Assembly (NCBI GenBank): GCA_963714455.1
Contig: CAVQON010000021.1
Span: 1-64,000 of the forward strand
Length of the DNA: 64,000 nt
Reading direction: 5' to 3'
Origin: CAVQGZ01 sp963714455
GTDB lineage: Bacteria; Actinomycetota; Actinomycetes; Jiangellales; Jiangellaceae
The notes below the pieces were generated by a model that was not told the DNA's origin, did no database searches, and saw only the letters and a list, made by a program, of their open reading frames with translations. Each line of letters starts with the position of its first letter. Position 1 is the stretch's first letter. Of this stretch, positions 53,580 through 64,000 are shown one piece after another. The position numbers and the translations under genes are program-made.

Positions 53580-54182
53580 ATGCGGATTCGACAAGCTGAG
53601 GCGACGGTCGAGGACGGCCGGATCTACGCGGGGTTCGCCGACCAAGCCGCGGACGGTCTCTTTCGCTGGATGCTGGGACCGCGTTTCGTGGAAATCGTCG
53701 CCCGCGCGTTCGTGTCGAGGGGCCACGACCAGTCGTTCGAGTACGCGAGCTTCGCCGAGGACGACGGAGCTGTCGTCGGCATGGTCTCTGGCTTCACCGG
53801 CGAGCAGCACGCCCGGGGAGACGACAGCGCCCTCATCTCTGCTGCCGGCTGGCGTGCGCCCCGCGTTGTCTCGACGTGGATGGTCGCCTACCCGGTGCTG
53901 CGGTTCATGGACCGCGTGCCGGCGGGCGACTGGTACCTGCAGACCGTGGCGGTCGACCCGGCCCGACGTGGGCAGCAGATCGGTTCGGCGCTGCTCGACC
54001 ATGGCGAGATGCTGGCCCGAGCCTCGGGGTCGTCGCGGCTCGTCCTCGACGTGGTCTCGACCAACGACGGTGCGGCCCGCCTGTACGAACGCCGTGGGAT
54101 GGTCGAGGAGGCCCGGTCGCGGTCGGTGCCGTTCGGCGGAGGCCTCTCGGTCCGCCGGATGGCGCTGGTTCTCGAGCGCTGA
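53580..54182 (+). CDS. GNAT family N-acetyltransferase
   Basis: 200 aa, ATG 53580. The acetyl-CoA binding motif A is VDPARRGQQIGSALLDHGE (about 125-143), preceded by YLQTVAV, and motif B is DVVSTNDGAARLYERRGMVEEA. The N-terminal half is longer than in minimal GNATs and holds a helical insert (RWMLGPRFVEIVARAF). Substrate unknown. It stands 58 bp after hemA with no clear ribosome site. Confidence 0.8.
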   Translation: MRIRQAEATVEDGRIYAGFADQAADGLFRWMLGPRFVEIVARAFVSRGHDQSFEYASFAEDDGAVVGMVSGFTGEQHARGDDSALISAAGWRAPRVVSTWMVAYPVLRFMDRVPAGDWYLQTVAVDPARRGQQIGSALLDHGEMLARASGSSRLVLDVVSTNDGAARLYERRGMVEEARSRSVPFGGGLSVRRMALVLER

Positions 54183-54188
54183 CACCAG

Positions 54189-55079
54189 TCAGGACGACTG
54201 CCGCGCGAAGGTGAAAGCCAGCCCGTAGGGCGGGTACTGCGAGCTCAGCACCCCGTCGCTGATGGTCGCGCTGAACAAGTACGGCTCGTCGTAGGTGCGC
54301 TGCAGGTAGAGGCTCACGTCCCAGGACGACGACCCCTCGTCCCACACCGGTGCATCCTCTGACCAGAACTCGTAGACGATCGTCTGGGAGACCCCGCCGG
54401 TATGCGGAGTGGACGTGCTGCTGACCGCGCCGCGGATCGGAAGGTCGGCGTCGGCGTCGATGGTGATCTGTCCGTCCGTGCTCGACACATCTGCAGGAAT
54501 CGACGCGATCAAGGGCCGCCGGTCCAACGAGTAGACCCCGTCGGCCGACGGCTCGTTCGTCTCGTCCCGGTCCGGCCTCTGCTCGCCCGGTTGCACCTGG
54601 ATGTCGCATCCCCACTCGACACCGTCCTCGCAGACCCACGACTCTGTCGCCGACCGCGGGCGACTCGGGCTGGCCGGCGCTCTGAGCAGTCGGTGGCGCT
54701 GTCCTGCTGGCGGCGAACTCCTGAATGGTCACGGCCTTCTCGGCGAGGGAGAACCCGTCGGACCCCACCGGGGCCGCCACCACCACACCGGCCTTCGTGG
54801 CCTCGTACGCCACGCGGCGCCGCCAGCGGCCGAGCGCGCGAAGACCTTGCCGCTGAGCCGCTCGTTGGCGTCGGGCCGCTGCCAGAAGCCGTCCTTCTCG
54901 TTCCAGTCGTCGACCACGTCGTCGTAGACCTTCTGCCGTGACCCGTCGAGCATGTCGCGGGCGCCGTCTCTGACGTTCTTCGCCGACTGGGCGTTGCTTG
55001 CGAGACCGGCGACGGCCAGCGCTGCTGCTGCCACGGCGACGACCGTCACGACTGCCACCTTCGCCAGGAACGCGGCCAC
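54189..55079 (-). pseudogene. membrane-anchored exported protein, frameshifted
   Basis: The N-terminus (GTG 55079) gives one helix (VAVVTVVAVAAAALAVAGL), then DGARDMLDGSRQKVYDDVV and SGKVFARSAAGG. The frame then moves near 54840 to VAYEATKAGVVVAAPVGSDG and again near 54670 to ESWVCEDGVEWGCDI and the beta-rich end YLQRTYDEPYLFSATI. Read this way it is one protein of about 295 aa with a signal anchor and two Cys outside. It follows the lipoprotein gene at 55105 by 25 bp. Family unknown. Confidence 0.5.
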
Positions 55080-55104
55080 GGCGACGAGCAGGATCCCCCT
55101 TCGA

Positions 55105-55683
55105 CTAGATGGTCTGGGCGGAGAAGAATCGACCGTCGAGCACCTGCACGAGCAGGCCTGCCTGCGGGTAGGCCCAGGTCTCGAGATCCCCGATCTCGGT
55201 GGTCACCGGCGGGAGCGGCTGGCGCTCGGCGCCGATCCCGAGGTCGACCTCGTCCAGCGACATGGAGCGGTTCAGGTCTGTGGGCGTGACGTCCGTGTAC
55301 GAGTCGACGATGGAGTCTTCTGGCGTGAAGTACTCCTCGGGGCCCCGCCAGCCGTCGATGAACCAGATCCCGACGCCTTCGTCCGGGTAGAACCACTGCT
55401 CGGCGCGCACCGGAGGCTGCCCGTCAGTGTTGACGCCGTCGGCAACCCACCAGGTGTGGGGGTACCCGTGCTGCTCGATCACCTCGTCGTACGACGGCGC
55501 GGCCTGGTACCTGGTGGCGTCTGCTCCCGCCGCCACGGTCGACTCCGTCGCTGTCCCGTCCGCTGCGACGCAGCTCGTCGACGTCGACCGGCCACCCGAC
55601 CCACCACGACACGCAGCGGCGCCAGCAAGGCCGAGCACGACGGCACCGGCGAGCAGGCGACTCCATCTGTTGCGCCTACCCAC
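55105..55683 (-). CDS. probable lipoprotein, 192 aa
   Basis: GTG 55683. The signal peptide (LLAGAVVLGLAGAAAC) ends at Cys25, a slightly unusual lipobox. The mature part is acidic and aromatic: SYDEVIEQHGYPHTWWVADG, then EQWFYPDEGVGIWFIDGWRG and VLDGRFFSAQTI. The frame is intact. It is upstream of, and probably in an operon with, the anchored protein at 54189. Family unknown. Confidence 0.65.
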   Translation of the reverse strand: MGRRNRWSRLLAGAVVLGLAGAAACRGGSGGRSTSTSCVAADGTATESTVAAGADATRYQAAPSYDEVIEQHGYPHTWWVADGVNTDGQPPVRAEQWFYPDEGVGIWFIDGWRGPEEYFTPEDSIVDSYTDVTPTDLNRSMSLDEVDLGIGAERQPLPPVTTEIGDLETWAYPQAGLLVQVLDGRFFSAQTI

Positions 55684-55832
55684 GTTCCAGACCTACAACC
55701 GGGCCGTGCTGCGGCGCAACGGTCAGTAGTCCCGAGTCAGCGAGCCAGGCGAGGCTTCGCCACCCGACTCGGACGACGTCGTATCGCCCACAGTGCGTGC
55801 CTAGCCGGTCGGCTCGGTGACAGGATTGATCG

Positions 55833-57617
55833 ATGCAAGACATCGCCGGCCTTGCCGCCCAGGTCGAACAGCTGTTGGTCGCAGTCGAGCGCGCCGAGCG
55901 GGAGGCTGCTGAGCAGATCGCCGCCTGCCACCCCGGCAACCGGGCCGGGGCCATCAACCTGGTGCACTACACCGAGCTGCGACGCCACGACCTGCGCGAG
56001 CTGCAAGGCGACCTGATGGATATCGGGGTCTCGTCCCTGGCCACCACCGAGGCCAACGTGCGGGCGAAGCTGTTCGCCGCCCGGGCAGCGCTGCGGGCCC
56101 TGGGCGGCGACCCCGGTCCGTGGGAGCTGCAAGCCGTCGACGACGCGATCGACGCCGGTGACGACCTGCTGGCCGCCCACGCCGAGTCGCTCCTCGGGCC
56201 ACTGCGCCACCACCGCAACACCCGCATCATGGTCACCCTGCCCAGCGAGGCCGCGGCCGACGCGGGCCTGGTCCACGCGCTCGTCGAGCACGGCATGGAC
56301 CTCGCCCGGATCAACTGCGCCCACGACAACCCTGAGGCATGGGCGGCCATGGCCGGCCACGTCCGCGCCGCCGCCGTCTCCGCCGGGCGTCCGGTGCTCG
56401 TCTACATGGATCTCGGCGGTCCGAAGCTGCGAACCGGCCCGATCCAGGACGGCCCGCGCGTGGTGCGCGTCAAGCCGGCACGCGACGCGCTGGGACGCCC
56501 CGTCGAGCCTGGACGGCTCTGGTTCACCGGCACCGCAGCACCGCCGCCCGCAGGTGCCGTCGCGATCCCCGTCGAGCGGGACTGGGCGGCCCGGCGTATG
56601 CCCGGCGACACGGTGACCTTCACCGACACCCGCGGACGGCAGCGCCGCTTCGCCGTGGAGGACGTCGACGACGACGGGGTGCTCGCCGCGGCCGACCGCA
56701 CCTCGTACCTGGTGACCGGGATGACGCTGAGCGCGGGCAGCGACCACACCCAGGTGGGCGCACTCCCAGCTGCCGAGCAGCGCCTACGGCTGGGCACCGG
56801 GGACTCTCTCGTGCTCACTCGAGACCTCAGCCCCGCCGACCCCACGCGCGTCCCCGCCCGCATCGGCTGCACCCTGCCGGAGGTGTTCCAGGCCGCCCAG
56901 CCCGGTGATCGCATCCTTTTCGACGACGGAGAGATCGAAGGCGTCGTGAAGCACGTGGGGGTCGACGAGGCGAGGGTGCTGATCACCCGGACCCAGCCCG
57001 GCGGGAAGCGACTGGGGGCGGAGAAGGGCATCAACCTGCCCGACACCGAGCTCCCGGTCTCGGCGCTGACCGCCGCCGACATCGCCGCCCTTCCCAGCGT
57101 CGTGACCCACGCCGACGTGGTGGGCCTCTCGTTCGTCCGGACGCCGTCCGATGTGGCCCACATGCGCCGCGAGCTGGCCGCCCACGGTGGCCAGAAGGTC
57201 GGGCTGGTGCTGAAGATCGAGACCGAGCAGGGGTTTCGCGAGCTGCCCGACATACTTCTCGACGCGATGCGCTGGCCGCAGACGGGCGTGATGATCGCCC
57301 GCGGCGACCTCATGACCGAGATCGGCTGGGAGCGCATGACGGAGGTGCCCTACCAGGTGCTCTCGCTGTGCGAGGCCGGGCACCTTCCGGTGATCTGGGC
57401 GACCCAGGTACTGGAGTCGCTGGCCAAGAGGGGCCTTCCGTCACGGGCAGAGATGGTCGACGCCGCGGCCGGCGAACGCGCCGAGTGCGTGATGCTCAAC
57501 AAGGGTCCGCACATCTTGGAGGCTGTGGCGACCCTCGACGGGGTGCTCGGCCGCATGCGTCGGGTGCAGCGCAAGAGCCGCACCCTGCTGCGCCGCATCA
57601 CGTCCTGGTCGGACTGA
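55833..57617 (+). CDS. atypical pyruvate kinase-like protein
   Basis: 594 aa, ATG 55833. After a helical N-terminal extension of about 125 residues comes a pyruvate kinase barrel: RIMVTLPSE, LARINCAHDN (in place of the usual NFSHG), YMDLGGPKLRTG, GINLPD, LVLKIETEQGF with the catalytic Lys, MIARGDL and WATQVLESLAKRGLP. The insert TEIGWERM follows the GDL loop, and the C-terminal allosteric domain is missing. So it is a separate branch, not the housekeeping enzyme; activity on PEP is likely but untested. The end overlaps the convergent mptB gene by 20 bp. Confidence 0.8.
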   Translation: MQDIAGLAAQVEQLLVAVERAEREAAEQIAACHPGNRAGAINLVHYTELRRHDLRELQGDLMDIGVSSLATTEANVRAKLFAARAALRALGGDPGPWELQAVDDAIDAGDDLLAAHAESLLGPLRHHRNTRIMVTLPSEAAADAGLVHALVEHGMDLARINCAHDNPEAWAAMAGHVRAAAVSAGRPVLVYMDLGGPKLRTGPIQDGPRVVRVKPARDALGRPVEPGRLWFTGTAAPPPAGAVAIPVERDWAARRMPGDTVTFTDTRGRQRRFAVEDVDDDGVLAAADRTSYLVTGMTLSAGSDHTQVGALPAAEQRLRLGTGDSLVLTRDLSPADPTRVPARIGCTLPEVFQAAQPGDRILFDDGEIEGVVKHVGVDEARVLITRTQPGGKRLGAEKGINLPDTELPVSALTAADIAALPSVVTHADVVGLSFVRTPSDVAHMRRELAAHGGQKVGLVLKIETEQGFRELPDILLDAMRWPQTGVMIARGDLMTEIGWERMTEVPYQVLSLCEAGHLPVIWATQVLESLAKRGLPSRAEMVDAAAGERAECVMLNKGPHILEAVATLDGVLGRMRRVQRKSRTLLRRITSWSD

Positions 57618-59154
57618 CGACCTCCGGCTCGAGGTGACCTGGGTCGCCGTTCAGCCGGTCACCGCGTGAGCTGCGCGACCCCATCCATCCGACGCCGTCG
57701 CGCACCTGACGCGACGCCGCGACCACGGCGACCAGCGCGACGACGCTTGCCACGGCGGCAAGACCGTCGGGAAGGCTCACGGCCGACTCGGTCGTGGCAG
57801 CCGTGTTGGCCACCGAGTAGATCGACAGGCCCACCGTCAGCCCGACGGCGACGTGGCGCTCGGTGCGCGACAGTCGCAGGGCGGCGACCAGCGGGACCGC
57901 CCACAGCAGGTACCACGGCTGCAGCACCGGCCCCAGCGCGATCACGGTGACCATGGCCAGCGCCAGTCCGCGCACGGGCGTGCGTCGGTTGCGGGTGAGC
58001 AGCAGGGCGGCGACGACGCCGGCAGCCGCGACCAGCGCCACCGTCCGCGTCACGCTCAGCACGCTCTCGGGCGATGCGCCCACCAGCGGCTCGAGCACCA
58101 GCCCGAGCGTGCGGCCCACCGCCGTGGGCGGCGACAGCCACGTGTCCACCTTGGTGGGTGTCGACAGGTTGCCCACCCAGCCCCAGCCCACCCCCGAGAT
58201 CAGGGTGAGGGCGCTCAGTGTCGTCACCGCGATCGCGACCACCTTGGCCCAGGCCGCCACCACCGTCGGCCAGGTCGCGTGGGCGCCGGCCCACAGCAGC
58301 CCGACGAAGGCGAGCCCCAGCAGCGCCGGAGCCTTGATGGCGCCGGCCGCGGTGACCAGGACGACGGCCAGCACCGGACGGTTCTGGTAGGCCATCGCCA
58401 TCCCCGCCACCAGCAGACCGGCCATGAGCGCGTCGTTGTGCGCCGACGCCGTGAAGTGGAACAGCACCAGGGGGTTCAGCACCGCCAACCACGTGGCCAG
58501 GCCAGGGTCGGCCCCAGCGAGCTGAGCCAGCCGGGGGACGAACCACACCAGCAGCCCGACGCCGACGAGGGCGAGCAGCCGAAAGGCCAGCAGGCCGGAC
58601 GTCGGCTCGGCCCCGGTCAGGTGGTACATCACCGAGGACGCGCTCGTCCACAGCGGACCGTAGGGGGACGGCGAGTCGAACCACATCGGGTCGGCCCCGT
58701 CGCGCCAGTAGGACGGCAGGGCGCCGGTGCCTTCGCGGTAGGGGTTGATGCCGGCCGGGACGAGCCGGCTGGCGGCGATGTAGCTGAACACGTCGCGGCT
58801 GAACAGCACCGGGACGAAGAGGAAGGGCAGCCCCCACACCAAGGCCATCAGGCCGGTGCGTCGGGCCTCGTCCACGCTCGACGTGCGCACGGTGACGCCG
58901 GCGGCCAGCCAGACGCGCAGCATGAGGGCGGTCCCGGCGATGATCAAGAGCTTGGACAGGGCGGTGCCGGCCGTCGAGTCGCGAACGGCGGACAGGACGA
59001 CGTCGCCGGCCATGGGTGACGCCGGGGCGATCCATCCGACACCGAGAGCCCCGAGTGCGAGCAGGATCGAGGCCAGCAGGCCGGGGATCCCGACGGAGAA
59101 CCAGACGGACTCAGACTGCCCCGCGCTGATGCGTCGAGGGCTCTGGAGCGTCAT
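57598..59154 (-). CDS. mptB: polyprenol phosphomannose-dependent alpha-1,6-mannosyltransferase
   Basis: 518 aa, ATG 59154, with 12 or 13 membrane helices. The GT-C type loop after helix 3 carries SRDVFSYIAASRLVPAGINPY, and DSPSPYGPLWTS and HFTASAHNDALMAGLL follow. These are marks of the MptA/MptB family of Corynebacteriales and relatives, which build the mannan core of lipomannan from polyprenyl-phosphate-mannose. Its presence supports an actinobacterial host that makes lipoglycan. Confidence 0.85.
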   Translation of the reverse strand: MTLQSPRRISAGQSESVWFSVGIPGLLASILLALGALGVGWIAPASPMAGDVVLSAVRDSTAGTALSKLLIIAGTALMLRVWLAAGVTVRTSSVDEARRTGLMALVWGLPFLFVPVLFSRDVFSYIAASRLVPAGINPYREGTGALPSYWRDGADPMWFDSPSPYGPLWTSASSVMYHLTGAEPTSGLLAFRLLALVGVGLLVWFVPRLAQLAGADPGLATWLAVLNPLVLFHFTASAHNDALMAGLLVAGMAMAYQNRPVLAVVLVTAAGAIKAPALLGLAFVGLLWAGAHATWPTVVAAWAKVVAIAVTTLSALTLISGVGWGWVGNLSTPTKVDTWLSPPTAVGRTLGLVLEPLVGASPESVLSVTRTVALVAAAGVVAALLLTRNRRTPVRGLALAMVTVIALGPVLQPWYLLWAVPLVAALRLSRTERHVAVGLTVGLSIYSVANTAATTESAVSLPDGLAAVASVVALVAVVAASRQVRDGVGWMGSRSSRGDRLNGDPGHLEPEVVSPTRT

Positions 59155-59305
59155 GCGGCACGATTATGCGGCCCCGGACGCCGGAGTCCGAATTCGGACG
59201 CCGACGACCCGGTCACACTCGCCGGTTCTGGGCCCGAGCATCGTGGTCGCCGCCGACGTCGTGGCCGCTACCGTTGGCCGCATCTGAACCACCACGAGGA
59301 GGACT

Positions 59306-60262
59306 GTGGCCGGCGGACTCGCGGCGTTGCTGGACGACATCGCCGCGCTCGCGAAGCTGGCCGCAGCGTCCGTCGACGACGTCGGTGCGGCCGCGGCGCG
59401 CGCCAGTGCCAAGTCGGCCGGGGTCGTGATCGACGACACGGCGGTGACGCCTCGATACGTGCACGGGTTCACCGCCGACCGCGAGCTGCCGATCATCAAA
59501 CGGATCGCCCGCGGGTCGATCCGCAACAAGCTGCTGATCATCCTGCCGGTCATCCTGGCGCTGAGCCAGTTCCTCCCGTGGCTGCTGACACCGATCCTGA
59601 TGGTCGGTGGCACCTACCTGTGCTTCGAAGGCGCGGAGAAGATCTGGGAGAAGCTCGCCCACCACGAGCAGCACGCGGCCCCGGCCGCCATGGTCGGGCC
59701 CGATCACGAGGAGTCGATGGTCAAGGGCGCGATCCGCACCGACCTGATCCTCTCGGCCGAGATCATGGTGATCGCCCTCAACGAGGTCGCCGACGAGCCG
59801 TTCGTCACCCGGGCGCTGGTGCTCGTCCTCGTGGCTTTCCTCATCACCGCCCTGGTGTACGGCGTGGTCGCGCTGATCGTGAAGATGGACGACATCGGGC
59901 TGGCTCTGGCCGAGCGCCCGTCGGCCGGCAGCCAGCGCGTCGGCCTGCTGCTGGTGCGGGCGATGCCCACGGTGCTCGCGTTCCTGTCCACGCTCGGCAT
60001 GGTCGCGATGCTCTGGGTGGGTGGGCACATCCTGCTCAACGGGCTGGACGAGCTGGGCTGGTCGTGGCTCTACGACCAGGTGCACCACCTCGAAGAGGCG
60101 GTCGCCGACGCGACCGGGGCGTTGGGCGGCTTCTTGGGCTGGACCACCAACACGCTGGCCTCCGCTGCTTTCGGGCTGCTGGTGGGTGCGGTCGTGGTCG
60201 TCGTGGTCACGTTGGTCGGACGGCTCCGCTCCCGGCGCTCACCTGACGCGGCGACCGCCTGA
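59306..60262 (+). CDS. DUF808 (YedI-like) membrane protein
   Basis: 318 aa from GTG 59306, ribosome site GAGGAGGA. The N-terminus is typical (AGGLAALLDDIAALAKLAAAS, then DDTAVTPRYVHGF), followed by PIIKRIARGSIRNKL and five or six helices. The GGTYLCFEGAEKIWEKL segment is conserved in the family. Function unknown. It is divergent from mptB. Confidence 0.85.
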   Translation: MAGGLAALLDDIAALAKLAAASVDDVGAAAARASAKSAGVVIDDTAVTPRYVHGFTADRELPIIKRIARGSIRNKLLIILPVILALSQFLPWLLTPILMVGGTYLCFEGAEKIWEKLAHHEQHAAPAAMVGPDHEESMVKGAIRTDLILSAEIMVIALNEVADEPFVTRALVLVLVAFLITALVYGVVALIVKMDDIGLALAERPSAGSQRVGLLLVRAMPTVLAFLSTLGMVAMLWVGGHILLNGLDELGWSWLYDQVHHLEEAVADATGALGGFLGWTTNTLASAAFGLLVGAVVVVVVTLVGRLRSRRSPDAATA

Positions 60263-60276
60263 CCCAGCCGCGACCC

Positions 60277-61023
60277 TCAGAACCACCGGGCGCGCTCGAT
60301 ACGGAACCGGCTCGCCGACTCGGGTTCGTACCGGTCGGTGCCGTACCACCAGCCGCCCTCGACGCTGCTGGCGATCGTGCACCCGTTGAACGTCGTCTCA
60401 CCGATCACGTGGAAGCCGTACGGGATGCGCTGGGGCTCGTCCACCCCGACGGTGCCCCACCGCATCATCGTCAGGTCGGTGACCCGACCGTCCGGGGCGA
60501 CGGTGAGAGTCACCGACTCGCGCCGGCCGTCGATCTCCCGGTGCACCTGGGCTCGGAGCTCGTCGATCGCAGACCACTGGGCACCGGCACTGGGCAGCAG
60601 CATCGAGGGCACCCACAACGACTCGCCCGCCAGCCGACCGCGAGAGCTCGCGGCGGTGTCCGGCCCGCGTTCGCCGCCGAGGGGAACCAGGCCGAGCAGC
60701 CGCACCGCGACTGCCCCCTCGCCGGCCAGGTAGTGGTCACGTACGGCCACGTAGAGCGGACCCCACGAGGCCCGGGCCTCCCACGCGAACCCCCGGCTCG
60801 GTGCGAGCAGCTCACGCGCAGTCATGGTCAGCCTGCGCCCGCCCTGCACCACCGAGCCGGTGAGGTCGAGGCGCGCCGCTGCGGCCAGTGCAGCGCCCGG
60901 CGTCAGGGCATGGCGCAGCATGCGCGCGGCGGGGGCCGGGAGCCCGTCGGTCATCGCCGGGTCGAACATGTCCGAGCGCGCCGGGGTGGCGGCAAGATCG
61001 GCGACGACGGCAGCGAACGACAC
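60277..61023 (-). CDS. DUF6544-type protein, 248 aa
   Basis: GTG 61023, chosen because the ribosome site GGGAGGTGA is directly upstream; the frame is open to 61161. Family marks are LPAPAARMLRHALTPGAAL near the start, ARASWGPLYVAVRDHYLAGEG in the middle and PYGFHVIGETTFNGCTIA near the end. Soluble, no membrane segment. Function unknown. Three tandem copies of the ribosome site precede the gene (61028-61060). Confidence 0.75.
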   Translation of the reverse strand: MSFAAVVADLAATPARSDMFDPAMTDGLPAPAARMLRHALTPGAALAAAARLDLTGSVVQGGRRLTMTARELLAPSRGFAWEARASWGPLYVAVRDHYLAGEGAVAVRLLGLVPLGGERGPDTAASSRGRLAGESLWVPSMLLPSAGAQWSAIDELRAQVHREIDGRRESVTLTVAPDGRVTDLTMMRWGTVGVDEPQRIPYGFHVIGETTFNGCTIASSVEGGWWYGTDRYEPESASRFRIERARWF

Positions 61024-61027
61024 GGTC

Positions 61028-61060
61028 ACCTCCCTGGCACCTCCCTGGCGCCTCCCTGGG
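61028..61060 (-). repeat. three tandem 11-bp units, each with a Shine-Dalgarno
   Basis: On the minus strand GCCAGGGAGGT occurs twice and CCCAGGGAGGC once, head to tail. Only the unit nearest the GTG at 61023 is at normal ribosome-site distance. Slippage could change the number of copies. Confidence 0.7.
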
Positions 61061-61148
61061 CGGGCCTCGCTCACAAGGCTAGGTTGTGGCGCACGGGCGC
61101 TCAAGGGTCGAGACGATGAGCTGCAGTCGAGAACAGAAGGTGGCTGAC

Positions 61149-61478
61149 ATGGACGTGGCACGCATGCTCGAGGTGGCCAGAGACCAGATGACGGTGGGGC
61201 GCGTGTTCGGTGACCCGATCGAGAAGGACGGCGTCACCCTCGTCCCCGTCGCGATGGTGATGGGCGGCGTCGGCGGTGGGGAAGGTTCGTCCGAGCAGCA
61301 CGACCAGGGTGAGGGCGGCGGCTACGGCATCCTGGCTCGCCCGTTGGGCGTGTACGTCATCGGCGGCGACACGGTGCGCTTCAAGCCTGTCATCAACGCC
61401 GACCGCGTGCTCACCTCTGCCGCGGTGCTGGCGGCCGGGGTGCTCGTCGCTCGGGCACTCGGGCGACGCGGCGGGTAG
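61149..61478 (+). CDS. GerW/YtfJ-family protein
   Basis: 109 aa, ATG 61149, with AAGGTGG upstream. The YtfJ/GerW pattern is complete: TVGRVFGDPIEKDGVTLVPV, then a Gly-rich segment (GGVGGGEG, GEGGGYG), ARPLGVYVI and VRFKPVINADRV. The last 20 residues form one hydrophobic helix. In Bacillus the homologue acts in spores; in actinobacteria the family is common without sporulation and its role is unclear. Confidence 0.8.
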   Translation: MDVARMLEVARDQMTVGRVFGDPIEKDGVTLVPVAMVMGGVGGGEGSSEQHDQGEGGGYGILARPLGVYVIGGDTVRFKPVINADRVLTSAAVLAAGVLVARALGRRGG

Positions 61479-61511
61479 GTACCCGGCGGCGTCACCCGAG
61501 CACCGCCTCGT

Positions 61512-63743
<2,232 letters not shown>

Positions 63744-63765
63744 GGTCGTCCTTCCGCAGGTGGGG

Positions 63766-64000
63766 TCAGTTGTGGGTGGAGCAAGGGCCGCAGGTGCCCC
63801 AGTAGACGACTTCGGCCTCGTCGATCACGAAGTCGCGGTGGGTGGAGGCCGTCAGGCACGGCGTGTGCCCGACGGCGCAGTCGACATCGGCGATGGCGCC
63901 GCAGGAACGGCACACGACGTGGTGGTGGTTGTCGCCGACACGTGCCTCGTAGCGGGCCACCGAGCCGGCCGGCTCGATGCGCCGCAGCAGCCCAGCGTCG
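63766..64000 (-). CDS. furA: Fur family regulator (FurA-like), 5' part outside the window
   Basis: The last 78 residues or so: LLRRIEPAGSVARYE, then the metal-binding HHHVVCRSCG and the second CxxC pair in YWGTCGPC near the C-terminus. The two CxxC pairs form the structural zinc site, and the HHH is part of the regulatory site. Position before katG marks it as FurA, a peroxide-sensing repressor. The DNA-binding domain would lie beyond position 64000. Confidence 0.85.
   Translation of the reverse strand, partial: DAGLLRRIEPAGSVARYEARVGDNHHHVVCRSCGAIADVDCAVGHTPCLTASTHRDFVIDEAEVVYWGTCGPCSTHN

Overview
The window is a 64 kb piece of high-GC DNA from an actinobacterium. The signs are very high GC at third codon positions, many GTG and some TTG starts, an MptB-like polyprenol-phosphate mannosyltransferase, a furA-katG pair, a DUF222/HNH (13E12-type) gene, a SARP-type regulator and leaderless-looking promoters. 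Genus cannot be resolved. A Micrococcales or Propionibacteriales member fits, but that is inference.

Left part (1-22.6 kb) is accessory and decayed. From 0.8 to 5.1 kb lie a nucleoside phosphorylase, an SDR and a DrrAB-type exporter with its TetR repressor; nearly all carry frameshifts. From 5.3 to 11 kb a large SARP/AfsR-type regulator sits between two genes for secreted proteins, a 170-aa protein and an alpha/beta hydrolase. Both of their promoters carry 11-bp-spaced heptamers placed identically relative to the -10 box, which suggests a small SARP regulon. From 11.2 to 13.4 kb is the end of an integrated element: a HepT/MntA pair, a frameshifted helix-turn-helix replication-type protein with palindromic repeats inside it, and a 44-bp att site identical in form to the 3' half of tRNA-Arg(ACG). 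From 14 to 19.7 kb come a two-component system, a CPBP protease, an ABC exporter and a membrane protein. From 19.7 to 22.6 kb are small genes: a second MNT gene with a HEPN partner truncated by a repeat, a lipoprotein, a broken TfoX-domain gene and an IS5-family remnant. A dispersed repeat, seen at five places in one orientation, runs through this left part.

Middle part (22.7-47 kb) is mostly intact. It has a membrane-fused spermidine synthase-like protein, a CapA-like lipoprotein, an M28 peptidase, HxlR/DUF1772, a GH3 glycosidase, and a three-gene operon (small secreted protein, FAD monooxygenase, SDR) divergent from a LuxR-LAL regulator. It continues with an aldo/keto reductase and an acetate-type symporter pair. 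At 41.6-47.0 kb is an arsenic locus: an ArsR-phosphatase fusion, ArsC, an aquaporin and a CoA-disulfide reductase-rhodanese fusion joined by 4-bp overlaps, then a second ArsR, an ArsP-type permease and a thioredoxin-like protein.

Right part (47-64 kb) looks like core genome: two acyltransferases of phospholipid synthesis, a broken DUF222/HNH gene next to the 3' remnant of a radical SAM/SPASM gene, hemA, GNAT, two exported proteins, an atypical pyruvate kinase, MptB, DUF808, a DUF6544-type protein with a triplicated Shine-Dalgarno, a GerW-type protein, katG and the 3' part of furA cut by the window edge. No complete tRNA, rRNA or CRISPR array was seen.
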